DNA from: Streptomyces sp. NWU339
GTDB lineage: Bacteria; Actinomycetota; Actinomycetes; Streptomycetales; Streptomycetaceae
DNA length: 64,000 nucleotides
NCBI RefSeq assembly: GCF_003143855.1
Contig: NZ_QFRK01000013.1
Span: forward strand, 124,091-188,090
Direction of reading: 5' to 3'
Shown: positions 45,576 through 53,951 of the stretch, one piece after another
Position numbering within the stretch: the first letter of the stretch is position 1
Layout of the letters: each line of letters opens with the position of its first letter
Notes under the pieces: generated by a model
Database searches by the model: none
The model's input: the letters and a program-made list of their open reading frames with translations, nothing else
What the model was told of the DNA's origin: nothing
Translations under genes and position numbers: made by a program

Positions 45576-45956
45576 GCGTACCCCTCGCCCATCGGTTAGT
45601 GCTCCTACGACCAGCTCACCCGGAACGGCGCACCGACCGCCCCACACTGAAGAACGAGCGTGCGTCCCCAGCGGCACGAACGGCCTGCCGAGAAAAGGCG
45701 ACAAAGCCATTCACTGGCATTGTCGCTGCCGTACTGCCGTCGCGTCAGCTTGATCGGCGACGGTTCCGCTGTGGACTGCGCCACTTTGCGCGTCCTTGGG
45801 TTCCGCCGTACCACACACACCTCGAAACGGGCGTGTTTTCGGGACATCGGCCGACGAATCGGCGAGCGTCCGAGTTGCGGTACAACGATCGGCCAGCCTA
45901 CCGCGAGCGGTACGACAACCCGATCACGGGGACGGCATCGGAACCGGGCGGCGCGA
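45576..45956. other. Intergenic cobL / cobT with an inverted repeat
   Basis: 381 bases with no gene that I support. An inverted repeat at 45698-45726 (GCGACAAAGCCA / TGGCATTGTCGC, 11 of 12 matches, 5-base loop) lies about 125 bases before the cobT start and may be an operator or a terminator. I see none of the conserved boxes of a cobalamin riboswitch here. Confidence 0.45.
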
Positions 45957-47168
45957 TCAGGGGGTGCGCGCGGGCAGTACACCGCTGAGCAGGAACGCGA
46001 CGCTCCGCTCCGTCTCCGTCCAGGCCCGGGTGTCGAGTCCGACGGACTGCAGGAGGGCGCACTCGACGCCGTAGCCGTGTTCCGTCAGTTCCCGGCCGAT
46101 GCGTTCGGCCGCGTCGCGGGTGGCGGCGTGCGTGACGATGCGCTGCGGGCGGCGGTCGGCGACCGCCGTGACCACGGCCGCTCCCCCGCCGCCGACCCGG
46201 ACGACGTCCGGTTCCGGGAAGTCCTCCAGGACGTGCGGGGCGGTGCCGTGCACGATCTGGAGCTGGACGCCGTACCGGCGGGCGGTGGACTCGGTGCGGG
46301 CGCAGGCCAGCGGGTCGCTGTCGACGGCGATGACCGCGGCTCCGGCCCGTGCCGCCTCGGTGGCGAAGGCACCGCTGCCGCAGCCGATGTCCCACACGAG
46401 GTCGCCCAGCCGCGGTCCGAGCCGGGCGAGTTGGGAGACGCGCAGCGGCTCCCGCTCGCCCTCGCCGAGTTCACCGCCGTAGGCCTCGGCCGGCAGCGAC
46501 CAGCCGCGCGGGCCGGCGGCGGGGTCGCGTCCGGCGATCCAGCCGCCGGACCCGCCGGCGGCGGCCGGGCCACCGATCACGATGACGACGTTGGGGTCGC
46601 GCCAGGTGTGGTCGGCGGCCTTGTCGGAGGTGACGACGCTGACCTGTTCGCGAGCGGTGCCGAGTTCCTCGCAGATGACGAAGGTGCGGTGGACGCCCTC
46701 CATGAGCAGGCCCAGTTCGGCGGGGCCTGCGCCGGGAGAGGTGAGAACCGCCACTTTGGTGTGGGCTCGGCATACGTTCACCGCGCGTCGCAGGGTTCGG
46801 GGGTGTGCGACGACCACCTGTGCATCGTCCCAGGGCATTCCGGCCCTGGAGAAGGCGGCGGCGACCGAGGAGACGGCGGGGACGACCTCGACCTCCAGGC
46901 CGAACTCGGGTGCGCGCAGGGTTCGTACGACGCCGAAGAAGCCGGGGTCGCCGTCGGCGAGGACCACCGCCGTGCCGCGGTGGCCGGCGACCCGGCGGGC
47001 GGCCAGGGCGGCACTGCCGAGCCGGACGCGCTCGGCGCCCGCGGGTACCTCGGGGAGTTCCAGATGGTGCGGGGCGCCTGCCACCAGGGTGGCGGCGCCC
47101 AGTGCGGCGCGGGCCGCTGCGGTCAGCGGCGAACCGTCCCAGCCGATCACCGTGACCCGGTCGGCCAT
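45957..47168 (-). CDS. cobL: Precorrin-6Y C5,15-methyltransferase (decarboxylating), CbiE-CbiT fusion
   Basis: 403-residue two-domain enzyme of aerobic cobalamin synthesis. The N-terminal CbiE-type methyltransferase has GWDGSPLTAAARAAL, ADGDPGFFGVV and PAVSSVAAAFSRAG. The C-terminal CbiT domain has the SAM loop WDIGCGSGAFATEAAR and VVRVGGGGAAVV. It adds two methyl groups to the corrin ring and removes the acetate side-chain carboxyl. ATG at 47168. It lies upstream of cobT on the same strand, with a 381-base gap. Confidence 0.93.
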   Translation of the reverse strand: MADRVTVIGWDGSPLTAAARAALGAATLVAGAPHHLELPEVPAGAERVRLGSAALAARRVAGHRGTAVVLADGDPGFFGVVRTLRAPEFGLEVEVVPAVSSVAAAFSRAGMPWDDAQVVVAHPRTLRRAVNVCRAHTKVAVLTSPGAGPAELGLLMEGVHRTFVICEELGTAREQVSVVTSDKAADHTWRDPNVVIVIGGPAAAGGSGGWIAGRDPAAGPRGWSLPAEAYGGELGEGEREPLRVSQLARLGPRLGDLVWDIGCGSGAFATEAARAGAAVIAVDSDPLACARTESTARRYGVQLQIVHGTAPHVLEDFPEPDVVRVGGGGAAVVTAVADRRPQRIVTHAATRDAAERIGRELTEHGYGVECALLQSVGLDTRAWTETERSVAFLLSGVLPARTP

Positions 47169-47323
47169 CGTCGTCAGTCTCCTGGGTTGTGCGCGGGTCG
47201 TCTGGGGGGTGTGAGCGGGTCCGTCGTCGGCCGCTCAGCCCGCGGACGGGCGGGCTTGGTGAGAGTACCTGGTACGGCCATGCAGTGGGTGGACGGTACC
47301 GCCGGCCGCGGGTTCGCGGAGGG

Positions 47324-47965
47324 TCAGCTCCAGTCGGTGAGGGCGGTGAACTCGCCGGTGTCGGTCAGGGGCCCGGACGCGCCCTCGAGGTCCTCCGGCA
47401 GCAGGCTCCAGACGATGAAGTCGGTGCGCACGTCCGTCCAGCCGCCGTCCTCGGTGCGGACGTGGGCTATGCAGGCGTTGCGCAGGACGCCCTCACTGAT
47501 GCAGCCGATCTTCTGGGCGACCTGTTGCGAGGCGGTGTTGTCGGCGGCGGTGCGCAGCTCGACGCGTTCCAGCTTCTGGTCGCCGAAGAGCCACTGGGCG
47601 GTGGCGAGCGCGGCCTCGGAGGCGTACCCCTCGCCCCGTGCCCAGGGGGCAACGATGTACGACAGCTCGGTGGACCGGATGTGCCAGTCGGTGCCGGTGA
47701 GCCGGATGACGCCGACCAGGCGCTGGGTGAGGAACTCGGTGACGGCGAGGTCGAGTCCGCGTCCGGCCATCCGTTCGGCGGGGGCCTCCTCGGTGATCCA
47801 GGTGCGGACGGCCGGTTCGGTGAAGGGCCGGGGAACGTCGGTCCAGGCGGCGACCTGTTCGTCGTTCATCATCTCGGCCAGGGCGGGGACGTCGTCCTCG
47901 TCGAGGGGACGCAGCACCAACCGCTCCGTGCTGATGGAGATGTTGGGGAAGGTGCTGCTCGTCAT
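47324..47965 (-). CDS. RimJ-type GNAT N-acetyltransferase
   Basis: 213 residues. N-terminal ISTERLVLRPLDEDDVPAL is typical of RimJ/RimL-like acetyltransferases. The acetyl-CoA loop is seen in SYIVAPWARGEGYASEAALA, followed by RVELRTAADNTASQQVAQKIG. The C-terminal 20 residues are acidic. Protein or small-molecule substrate is unknown. It lies between cobL and the met transporter operon on the same strand. Confidence 0.85.
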   Translation of the reverse strand: MTSSTFPNISISTERLVLRPLDEDDVPALAEMMNDEQVAAWTDVPRPFTEPAVRTWITEEAPAERMAGRGLDLAVTEFLTQRLVGVIRLTGTDWHIRSTELSYIVAPWARGEGYASEAALATAQWLFGDQKLERVELRTAADNTASQQVAQKIGCISEGVLRNACIAHVRTEDGGWTDVRTDFIVWSLLPEDLEGASGPLTDTGEFTALTDWS

Positions 47966-48050
47966 GCGCCGCTCCGTAACCTTCGAAACCTTCGGAACCG
48001 TCAGGTCCTGCTGAACTGCCCAGCATGCAGCATGAAAGCACCGAACCGCA

Positions 48051-48089
48051 CCACGGGGGCCACTCCGTGTACCGGAGTGGCCCCCGTGG
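48051..48089 (-). terminator. Terminator of the metNIQ operon
   Basis: Perfect 17-bp stem (48051-48067 with 48073-48089) around TGTAC, about 80 bases past the metQ stop on the minus strand. Confidence 0.8.
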
Positions 48090-48170
48090 GTGCCGGACGG
48101 GTCGCGGGCGCGGCGCGGGCCGCTGTGCGCCCGGTGCCGGTGGTGCCCGTCGAGCGGTTCGGACGGCGGA

Positions 48171-48998
48171 TCAGAAGGCGGCGACGACCGAGCCGGCGTA
48201 CTTGTCGTCGATGAACTTCTTGACCTCGTCGGAGGTGAGGAGCTCGGCGAGCTTCTTCACGCGCGGGTCGTCCTCGTTGCCCTCCTTGACGGCGAGGAAG
48301 TTGGCGTGCGGGTTGCCCTCGGCGGACTCGAGGACGAGGGCGTCCTCGGCCGGCTTGAGGTCCGCCCCGATGGCGTAGTTGCCGTTGACGACCGCGGCGT
48401 CGACGTCGGCCAGGGCACGCGGCGTCTGGGCTGCCTCCAGCTCCTTGAACTTGAGCTTCTTCGGGTTCCCGGTGATGTCCGCAGGGGTCGCCTCGAAGCC
48501 GACGCCGTCCTTGATCGTGATGATCTTGTTGGCGGCGAGCAGCTGCAGCGCGCGTCCCTCGTTGATGGTGTCGTTGGGGATGGCGATGGTCGCGCCGCTC
48601 TTCAGCTGGTCGGCCTCCTTGACCTTCTCGGAGTAGAGGCCGAGCGGCTCCAGGTGCACGTCGCCGGCGGGCACGATGTGCGTGCCGTTCTTCTTGTTGA
48701 AGTCGTCGAGGTACGCCTGGGTCTGGAAGTAGTTGGCGTCCACCGAGCCGTCCTCCGTGGAGGTGTTCGGCGTGACGTAGTCGGTGACCTCCTTGACCTC
48801 CAGGTCGAGCCCGGCCTTCTCGGCCAGGTTGTCCTTGACGAAGTTGAGGATCTCGGCGTGCGGCACGGGGCTCGCGGCGACGGTCAGCGTGCCGGAGGCG
48901 TCGGACCCGGATTCTTCCTCCGAGCCGCAGGCGGTGAGGCCGAGGCTGAGGGCGCCGGCGGCGAGGACAGCGGTGGTGATCTTGATGGTGTTACGCAC
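48171..48998 (-). CDS. metQ: Methionine ABC transporter substrate-binding lipoprotein MetQ
   Basis: 275-residue NlpA-family lipoprotein. The signal peptide MRNTIKITTAVLAAGALSLG ends in the lipobox LTAC. Family blocks: TVAASPVPHAEILNFVKD, VTDYVTPNTS, VDANYFQTQAYLDDFN, ATIAIPNDTINEGRALQLL and NGNYA. It delivers methionine or related compounds to MetI. Last gene of metN-metI-metQ; 103 bases separate it from metI. Confidence 0.94.
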   Translation of the reverse strand: MRNTIKITTAVLAAGALSLGLTACGSEEESGSDASGTLTVAASPVPHAEILNFVKDNLAEKAGLDLEVKEVTDYVTPNTSTEDGSVDANYFQTQAYLDDFNKKNGTHIVPAGDVHLEPLGLYSEKVKEADQLKSGATIAIPNDTINEGRALQLLAANKIITIKDGVGFEATPADITGNPKKLKFKELEAAQTPRALADVDAAVVNGNYAIGADLKPAEDALVLESAEGNPHANFLAVKEGNEDDPRVKKLAELLTSDEVKKFIDDKYAGSVVAAF

Positions 48999-49101
48999 GA
49001 AAAGTGCCTTTCCTTCAGGGTGGTGCGGCCCCGGCCCGGGGTGGTGCGGGGCCTTCGGGGAAATGGGGATCAGGGGGACGGGAGGCTGGGGCGGGCCGGG
49101 G

Positions 49102-49839
49102 TCACCCGGCCTTGCCGACGTCGGCCGTCGCCGGCTGCTTGGCCTTGAGCAGCCGCAGCTTCGGCCCGGCGTCCGGGCGTCCGCCGCGGTGGTGCAGGGA
49201 GCGGGCCGCGTAGTCGCCGGCGAACTGGATGAGGGAGATGACCACGGCGAGGATCGCGACGGTGATCCACATCAGCCCGGTCTCGAAGCGCTGGTAGCCG
49301 TAGCGGACGGCGAGGTCGCCGAGTCCGCCGCCGCCCACGGTGCCGGCCATGGCCGAGTAACCGATGAGGGCGATGATCGTGGTGGTGGTGCTGGCGATCA
49401 GCGAGGGCAGCGCCTCGGGCACGAGGACCCTGCGGACGATCGTCCAGGTGTTGCCGCCCATGGCCTGCACGGCCTCGACCAGTCCGTGGTCCACTTCGCG
49501 CACGGCCGTCTCGACGAGCCGGGCGAAGAAGGGGATGCCGCCGATGGCGAGCGGCACGATCGCGGCCTCGCTGCCGATGGTCGTCCCGGTGATCCAGCGG
49601 GTGAAGCTCATCAGGGCGACCATGAGGATGATGAACGGCATCGAGCGGCCGACGTTCACGATCTGCCCGACGACCTTGTTCACCGGACTGTTCTGCAGCA
49701 GCCCGCCCCTGTCGGTGAGGACGAGCAGCACGCCGATCGGCAGACCGACGACGACGGAGATCAGGGTGGACCAGCCCACCATGACCAGCGTTTCCCAGCA
49801 CGCCTGTTCCAGCAGGGGCTGCATCTGGGACCAGGTCAC
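49102..49839 (-). CDS. metI: Methionine ABC transporter permease MetI
   Basis: 245-residue permease with five membrane helices and the coupling loop EAVQAMGGNTWTIVRRVLVPEALP (about residues 140-163). Other conserved segments: VNVGRSMPFIILMVALM and IGYSAMAGTVGGGGLGDLA. The ATG overlaps the metN stop (ATGA). The C-terminal 35 residues are basic and variable. Confidence 0.94.
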   Translation of the reverse strand: MTWSQMQPLLEQACWETLVMVGWSTLISVVVGLPIGVLLVLTDRGGLLQNSPVNKVVGQIVNVGRSMPFIILMVALMSFTRWITGTTIGSEAAIVPLAIGGIPFFARLVETAVREVDHGLVEAVQAMGGNTWTIVRRVLVPEALPSLIASTTTTIIALIGYSAMAGTVGGGGLGDLAVRYGYQRFETGLMWITVAILAVVISLIQFAGDYAARSLHHRGGRPDAGPKLRLLKAKQPATADVGKAG

Positions 49840-50915
49840 TTGGCCGTCTCCTTCACGAGGGTCCGCGCGGTCTGTTCCGCCTGCGCTGCCCGCGCCGCCC
49901 GCTCGACGATGTCGATCTGCAGCCCCTGCTCCCGCAGGAAGCCGACCGGCACGACGTTGTCCTCGTAGCGGCCCGGGAGTTCGATGCGCATCCTGCCCAC
50001 CTGGAGACCTCCGACGGTGTCGATGGCGGCACCGAGGATCGATATGTCGATGTTGTAGGTGCGGGCCAGCTGGGAGATGACCGGCTGGGTCGCGCTCTCG
50101 CCCTGGAAGGTGACGTCCAGGACGGTGCGGTTGTCGTCCGAGGCCTCACCGGCGACCGGGAACAGCGCGGAGGCCAGTTCGGAGCCGGGGGTGGCGAGGA
50201 GTTCGGTGACCGTGCCGGACTCGACGATCCGGCCCTTCTCCATCAGCGCGGCCGAGTCGCAGATCGTCTTCACGACGTCCATCTCGTGCGTGATGAGCAG
50301 GACGGTCAGGCCGAGCTGGCGGTTCAGATCGCGCAGCAGCGCCAGGATCGAGCGGGTGGTCTCCGGGTCGAGAGCGCTGGTGGCCTCGTCGGACAGCAGC
50401 ACCTTCGGGTCGCCGGCCAGCGCGCGGGCGATGCCGACCCGCTGCTTCTGGCCGCCGGAGAGCTGGGCGGGGTAGGCCTTGGCCTTGTCGGCGAGGCCCA
50501 CCAGGTCGAGCAGTTCCAGCGCCTTGCGGGAACGTTCCTTCCCCGACTGCCCGAGGATCTCCAGCGGCAGTTCGACGTTGTCCTGCACGGTGCGCGAGGA
50601 GAGCAGGTTGAAGTGCTGGAAGACCATGCCGATACGGCTGCGCGCCCGCCGCAGTTCCCGTCCGGCGCGCGGGCCTCGCCCGGCCAGGGCGGTGAGGTCC
50701 TGCCCGGCGACGGTCACGGTGCCCGAGGTGGGGCGCTCGAGCAGGTTGACGCAGCGGATGAGCGAGGACTTTCCGGCGCCGGACTGGCCGATGACGCCGT
50801 AGACCTCGCCTTCGCGGACGTGCAGGTCGACGCCGTCCAGGGCGGTGACCTCGCGTCCGCGAGAACGGTAGACCTTGGTGAGGCCCGAGGTGGTGATCAC
50901 GTGAACATCCGTCAC
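49836..50915 (-). CDS. metN: Methionine ABC transporter ATP-binding protein MetN
   Basis: About 359 residues. Walker A GQSGAGKSS, Q-loop GMVFQHFNLLSSRT, signature LSGGQKQRVGIARAL, Walker B VLLSDEATSALDPET, and H-loop ITHEMDVVK. After residue ~270 a C-terminal NIL domain (VLDVTFQGESATQPVISQLART) is present, which in the family senses methionine and inhibits transport. Start: GTG at 50915 (VTDVHVITTSG); a second GTG at 50900 is also possible and neither has a strong ribosome site. A long leader precedes it. Confidence 0.93.
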   Translation of the reverse strand: MTDVHVITTSGLTKVYRSRGREVTALDGVDLHVREGEVYGVIGQSGAGKSSLIRCVNLLERPTSGTVTVAGQDLTALAGRGPRAGRELRRARSRIGMVFQHFNLLSSRTVQDNVELPLEILGQSGKERSRKALELLDLVGLADKAKAYPAQLSGGQKQRVGIARALAGDPKVLLSDEATSALDPETTRSILALLRDLNRQLGLTVLLITHEMDVVKTICDSAALMEKGRIVESGTVTELLATPGSELASALFPVAGEASDDNRTVLDVTFQGESATQPVISQLARTYNIDISILGAAIDTVGGLQVGRMRIELPGRYEDNVVPVGFLREQGLQIDIVERAARAAQAEQTARTLVKETAK

Positions 50916-51133
50916 TGTCGAGTGCGCGACACGTCGTGGCGCCGGCACGAGGCATTCAGGGTCGAAAGCAGCCCGTACGCGGCACGGCTTCTCCCGAGCG
51001 CGGCGGAGGTGCACCGTGGAGAGACGTGCGCGGGGGCGTGGTTCCGTCGTGCATGCGGGACCCGGGGGACACGCGGACGGACGGGAACCGGCTCTCGCTT
51101 CGGGGCGCGAGGCTCAAGTGCTGCGGGGGCCCT

Positions 51134-51226
51134 CTAGAAGGCGCGCATTCGGAGCGGACACATACAACCGGCACCGGGCTGCATGTGCACCTCGGTCGCG
51201 GGGCTGCGGTCGCTCATCGTGGTCAT
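51134..51226 (-). CDS. Candidate Met/Cys-rich leader peptide, 30 residues, upstream of metN
   Basis: Short minus-strand ORF MTTMSDRSPATEVHMQPGAG followed by CMCPLRMRAF, ending TAG at 51134. Five of thirty residues are Met and two are Cys, and it lies about 220 bases upstream of a methionine transporter on the same strand. Between it and metN are possible stems such as CTCGC/GCGAG and a larger GGTTCCCGTC/GACGGAACC pairing. No strong ribosome site is visible. The composition may be chance; the call rests on position and residue bias. Confidence 0.35.
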   Translation of the reverse strand: MTTMSDRSPATEVHMQPGAGCMCPLRMRAF

Positions 51227-51261
51227 GCGGCCAGTAAAGCAGACCTTTATTGCTGACCGGA

Positions 51262-51300
51262 CACTCATGTCCACATTCTGGACAGCCGTGGACATGAGTG
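51262..51300. promoter_or_regulatory. Nested inverted repeats with three TGGACA sites upstream of metNIQ
   Basis: Perfect 13-base arms CACTCATGTCCAC (51262-51274) and its complement (51288-51300) with a 13-base centre. Inside them TGTCCA-CATTC-TGGACA (51268-51284) is a second palindrome, and TGGACA occurs again at 51289-51294. The array lies just upstream of the met leader and 9 bases before the stop of the HAD gene. It looks like an operator. The cognate regulator is unknown. Confidence 0.55.
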
Positions 51301-51308
51301 ACCGCACG

Positions 51309-51959
51309 TCAGGGGCGTACGGCGATCTCCACCCCCGCGTCCGTGACCAGTGCGGACAGGGCCGACAGGTCCTTCACCACCAGGTCGGCGGTCAGCTCGT
51401 GGGCCTGGTGGGTTGTGGCCAACGCCACGGTGGTCATGCCGGCGGCCCGGCCCGCCTGGAGCCCGGCGGGGGCGTCCTCAAAGACGACGCAGTGCGCGGG
51501 ATCCACGCCGAGCGTCCGGGCGGCGAGCAGGTAGGGCTCCGGGTCGGGCTTGCCCCGGGTGATGTCGTCGGCGGCCACCAGGGTCTTGGGCAGGATGCCG
51601 GCGGCGGCGAGGCGGGCTTCGGCCAGCCGCCGGGTGGCGGAGGTGACGACGGCCCAGCGCTCGGCCGGCAGCGCGTCGAGGAAGTCCCGGGTGCCCGGCA
51701 GCAGAACGGCCCCGCCGTTCGGCACGTCCTCCACCTCCAGGTCCTCGATCCGCGCGACGGCCTCCGGCACGACGTGGGCGGGCAGCAGGTCGGCGGCTAT
51801 CTCGACGGCCGGCCGGCCGTGCAGCTCCACCCGCCCGAACTCCTCGGCCGTGATCCCGTACTCCCCGGCCCACCGCGTCCAGCAGCGCCGCACGGACTCG
51901 AGGGAGGACACGAGGGTCCCGTCGTTGTCGAACAGGAGGGCTTGCGCATGGATGGTCAT
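51309..51959 (-). CDS. HAD-family phosphatase (phosphoglycolate/sugar-phosphate type)
   Basis: 216 residues with all HAD motifs: LLFDNDGTLVSS (motif I, nucleophile Asp in D-x-D), VVTSATRR (II), Lys in DDITRGKPDPEPY (III) and CVVFEDAPAGLQAG (IV). A helical cap lies between motifs I and II, as in sugar-phosphate phosphatases and beta-phosphoglucomutase relatives. ATG at 51959 (MTIHAQALLF). Substrate unknown. It may end in or near the regulatory array of metNIQ. Confidence 0.87.
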   Translation of the reverse strand: MTIHAQALLFDNDGTLVSSLESVRRCWTRWAGEYGITAEEFGRVELHGRPAVEIAADLLPAHVVPEAVARIEDLEVEDVPNGGAVLLPGTRDFLDALPAERWAVVTSATRRLAEARLAAAGILPKTLVAADDITRGKPDPEPYLLAARTLGVDPAHCVVFEDAPAGLQAGRAAGMTTVALATTHQAHELTADLVVKDLSALSALVTDAGVEIAVRP

Positions 51960-52028
51960 GCCATCGACCATACGGTGCGGGCGGGGCCGGGCACGGTGGG
52001 GCCGTTCCGGCGTAATAAGGTCGCTGAC

Positions 52029-52388
52029 ATGCTTGATGTCCTGACGCTGACGACCGGCGTCGCCGCGCTGCTGCTCGCCGCCTGGTGCGGCTGGGCCGCC
52101 TACCGTGATCAGCCGACGAAGGACTGGCATTTCATCGGTATGGCCGTGGTCACGCTGCTGACGCTGGTTCAGCTGATCGTCGGGATCGTGCAGCTGGCCC
52201 GGGGCGAGAAGCCGGAGCAGGGGACGACTATCTTCCTCGCGTATCTGCTGGGCTCGTTCGCGTGCGTCCCGGCGGCGGGTTTCATGTCGCTGGCCGAGCG
52301 CACCCGGTGGGGCTCGATCACGGTGGCCGCGAGCGGTGTCGTCCTGGCCGTGCTCGAGGTCCGGCTCCATGACATCTGGGGGAGCTGA
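52029..52388 (+). CDS. Four-helix membrane protein, 119 residues
   Basis: Strongly hydrophobic: VLTLTTGVAALLLAAWCGWAA, FIGMAVVTLLTLVQLIVGIVQLA, TTIFLAYLLGSFACVPAAGF and ITVAASGVVLAVLEVRL form four membrane helices. ATG at 52029 (MLDVLTLTTG). It is followed after 1 base by another membrane-protein gene, so the two are co-translated and may form a complex. No known motif. Confidence 0.8.
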   Translation: MLDVLTLTTGVAALLLAAWCGWAAYRDQPTKDWHFIGMAVVTLLTLVQLIVGIVQLARGEKPEQGTTIFLAYLLGSFACVPAAGFMSLAERTRWGSITVAASGVVLAVLEVRLHDIWGS

Positions 52389-52389
52389 G

Positions 52390-52806
52390 ATGGCCGCGAC
52401 GGAACGGAAGCCGACCGGGACCCGGCTGATCGGCGGGCCCGGACTGCTGCTGGTGTGGCTGTACGGGGTGATGGTCGTCGGCGCCGTGTCGCGCTCCGCT
52501 TACCAGATCGCCACCGAGTTCGACCGGGCACCGCTCGCCTACTCGCTCTCGGCGATCGCCGGGGTGGTCTACGGATTCATCACGTACACCCTGGTGCGCG
52601 GCGGGGAGACGGCCCGCAGGGCGGCGCTGGTGTGCTGCGCCGCCGAGCTGGTGGGCGTCCTGACGGTCGGCACCTGGACCCTGGTCGATCCGTCCGCCTT
52701 CCCCGACGCGACGGTGTGGTCGGACTACGGGATGGGGTACCTGTTCATTCCCGTACTGCTGCCCCTCACGGCCATGTACTGGCTGCGCAAGGCGCGCACG
52801 GCGTAA
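52390..52806 (+). CDS. Four-helix membrane protein, 138 residues
   Basis: ATG at 52390 with GGGGGAG 6 bases upstream. After a short basic N-terminus come helices at LLLVWLYGVMVVGAVS, YSLSAIAGVVYGFITYTLV, ALVCCAAELVGVLTVGTW and GYLFIPVLLPLTAMYWL. It follows the 52029 gene directly. The pair resembles small integral membrane proteins common in actinomycetes. Function unknown. Confidence 0.82.
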   Translation: MAATERKPTGTRLIGGPGLLLVWLYGVMVVGAVSRSAYQIATEFDRAPLAYSLSAIAGVVYGFITYTLVRGGETARRAALVCCAAELVGVLTVGTWTLVDPSAFPDATVWSDYGMGYLFIPVLLPLTAMYWLRKARTA

Positions 52807-52816
52807 CGACCCCCGG

Positions 52817-53314
52817 TCAGGCGGTGGTCGCGTACGTCTCGGCCGACTTCTCCAGGACGATCTGCGGTACGCCGTCCGCGCCCCGGGACGTCCCGACCCG
52901 CTGGTAGCCGACCCGGCTGTACAGCTGGAGGTTGCTCTCGCTGCGGTGCCCGGCGTGCAGGCGGAAGGTCCTGGCACCCCGCTCGTCGGCGAGGGCGGCT
53001 TCGGCGACCCGCAGGAGCCGGGCGCCGATGCCGTGCCCCTGGAGGCGGGGGTGGACACAGAGCTTGCCGATGGCCGCGGCGGCGTCCTCGGTGCTCCTGC
53101 CGTGCACCGAGCCGACGATCTCGTCACCGAGGCGGGCGACGAAGACCAGGTCGGCGGCGACCTCCTCGCGGACCGAGTCCAGACTCTGGACGAGCGGGTC
53201 GATGCGGTAATTGCCGTACAGCGCCGCTTCGCTCTGGAAGCACAGGTACTGCAACCTGAAGATCTGCTCGGCGTCCTGCTCGGCCGCCGCAGAGATGGTC
53301 ACGCTCATGCCCAT
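52817..53314 (-). CDS. GNAT N-acetyltransferase
   Basis: 165 residues with a GNAT core: FVARLGDEIVGSVHGRS, KLCVHPRLQGHGIGARLL (acetyl-CoA loop near residue 95) and LQLYSRVGYQRVG. ATG at 53314 has GGGAGG about 10 bases upstream. A second ATG 6 bases later is possible. Substrate unknown. It lies just downstream of the sigma factor gene on the same strand. Confidence 0.85.
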   Translation of the reverse strand: MGMSVTISAAAEQDAEQIFRLQYLCFQSEAALYGNYRIDPLVQSLDSVREEVAADLVFVARLGDEIVGSVHGRSTEDAAAAIGKLCVHPRLQGHGIGARLLRVAEAALADERGARTFRLHAGHRSESNLQLYSRVGYQRVGTSRGADGVPQIVLEKSAETYATTA

Positions 53315-53359
53315 GTGCGCACGCCTCCCGCTCACCTGATCACCTGTGGTCCCTCACTC

Positions 53360-53875
53360 CTATCCCCGTCCTCGACGCGACGCAACCTCCGGCGCGAGCA
53401 ATCGACGCAGACATCCCAGGCATCTGGAACGTTCCGGACCCAGGCTGCCCTGTGAGATACCCAACTCCCCCGCGATTTCCCGGTATGTCGGGTCGTGCGG
53501 GGCCAGCAGCGCCTCCAGCAGCCGGGGACAGCGACCGGGCAGCCGGCGCACCGCGTCCCGCAGGCCGCGACGGCGGGCGGCGGCGACGGCGAGGAGTTCG
53601 GGGTCGCGGTCGCGGGGGTCGCCGGGATCGACGGGGTCACCGGCCCACGGCCTCTCGTGCCGGACGGCGCGGCGGCTGCGACGGGCCTCGGTGCGGACGG
53701 CCCTGCGGAGCCAGTCCTGGGGGTCGCGCGGCGGGCCGTGGGCGTCGAGGCGTTCCAGGAGGCGCAGCCAGACCGCCTGTTCCAGGTCGGCTGGTTCGGC
53801 CCCGGACGCGTACGCCTCGGCGGAGGCCTCCGCGGTGAGCAGCGGACGGAGAGCGGCGACCAGGTCACGGGTCAT
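53360..53875 (-). CDS. Sigma-70 family (ECF-like) RNA polymerase sigma factor
   Basis: 171 residues. A short region 2 (DLEQAVWLRLLERLDAHG, PQDWLRRAVRTEARRSRR) and a region 4 helix-turn-helix (PTYREIAGELGISQGSLGPERSRCLGCLRRLL) are visible. The polymerase-binding part is shorter than in standard ECF factors. No anti-sigma gene is adjacent. ATG at 53875. Its regulon is unknown. Confidence 0.78.
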   Translation of the reverse strand: MTRDLVAALRPLLTAEASAEAYASGAEPADLEQAVWLRLLERLDAHGPPRDPQDWLRRAVRTEARRSRRAVRHERPWAGDPVDPGDPRDRDPELLAVAAARRRGLRDAVRRLPGRCPRLLEALLAPHDPTYREIAGELGISQGSLGPERSRCLGCLRRLLAPEVASRRGRG

Positions 53876-53951
53876 ATGCGCAACGACACGGCCGCCCCGG
53901 GCCCAGTTGCCCGGGGCGGCTGGAAATCACCTTGAAAGGTGACAGAACGAC

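Noticed and set aside
45576..45956. Cobalamin riboswitch upstream of cobT
   Set aside because: No B12-box-like segment or matching architecture seen; only one imperfect hairpin.
50916..51230. SAM riboswitch upstream of metN
   Set aside because: I could not find the conserved cores of SAM-I, SAM-II or SAM-IV classes on the minus strand; a covariance-model search would settle it.
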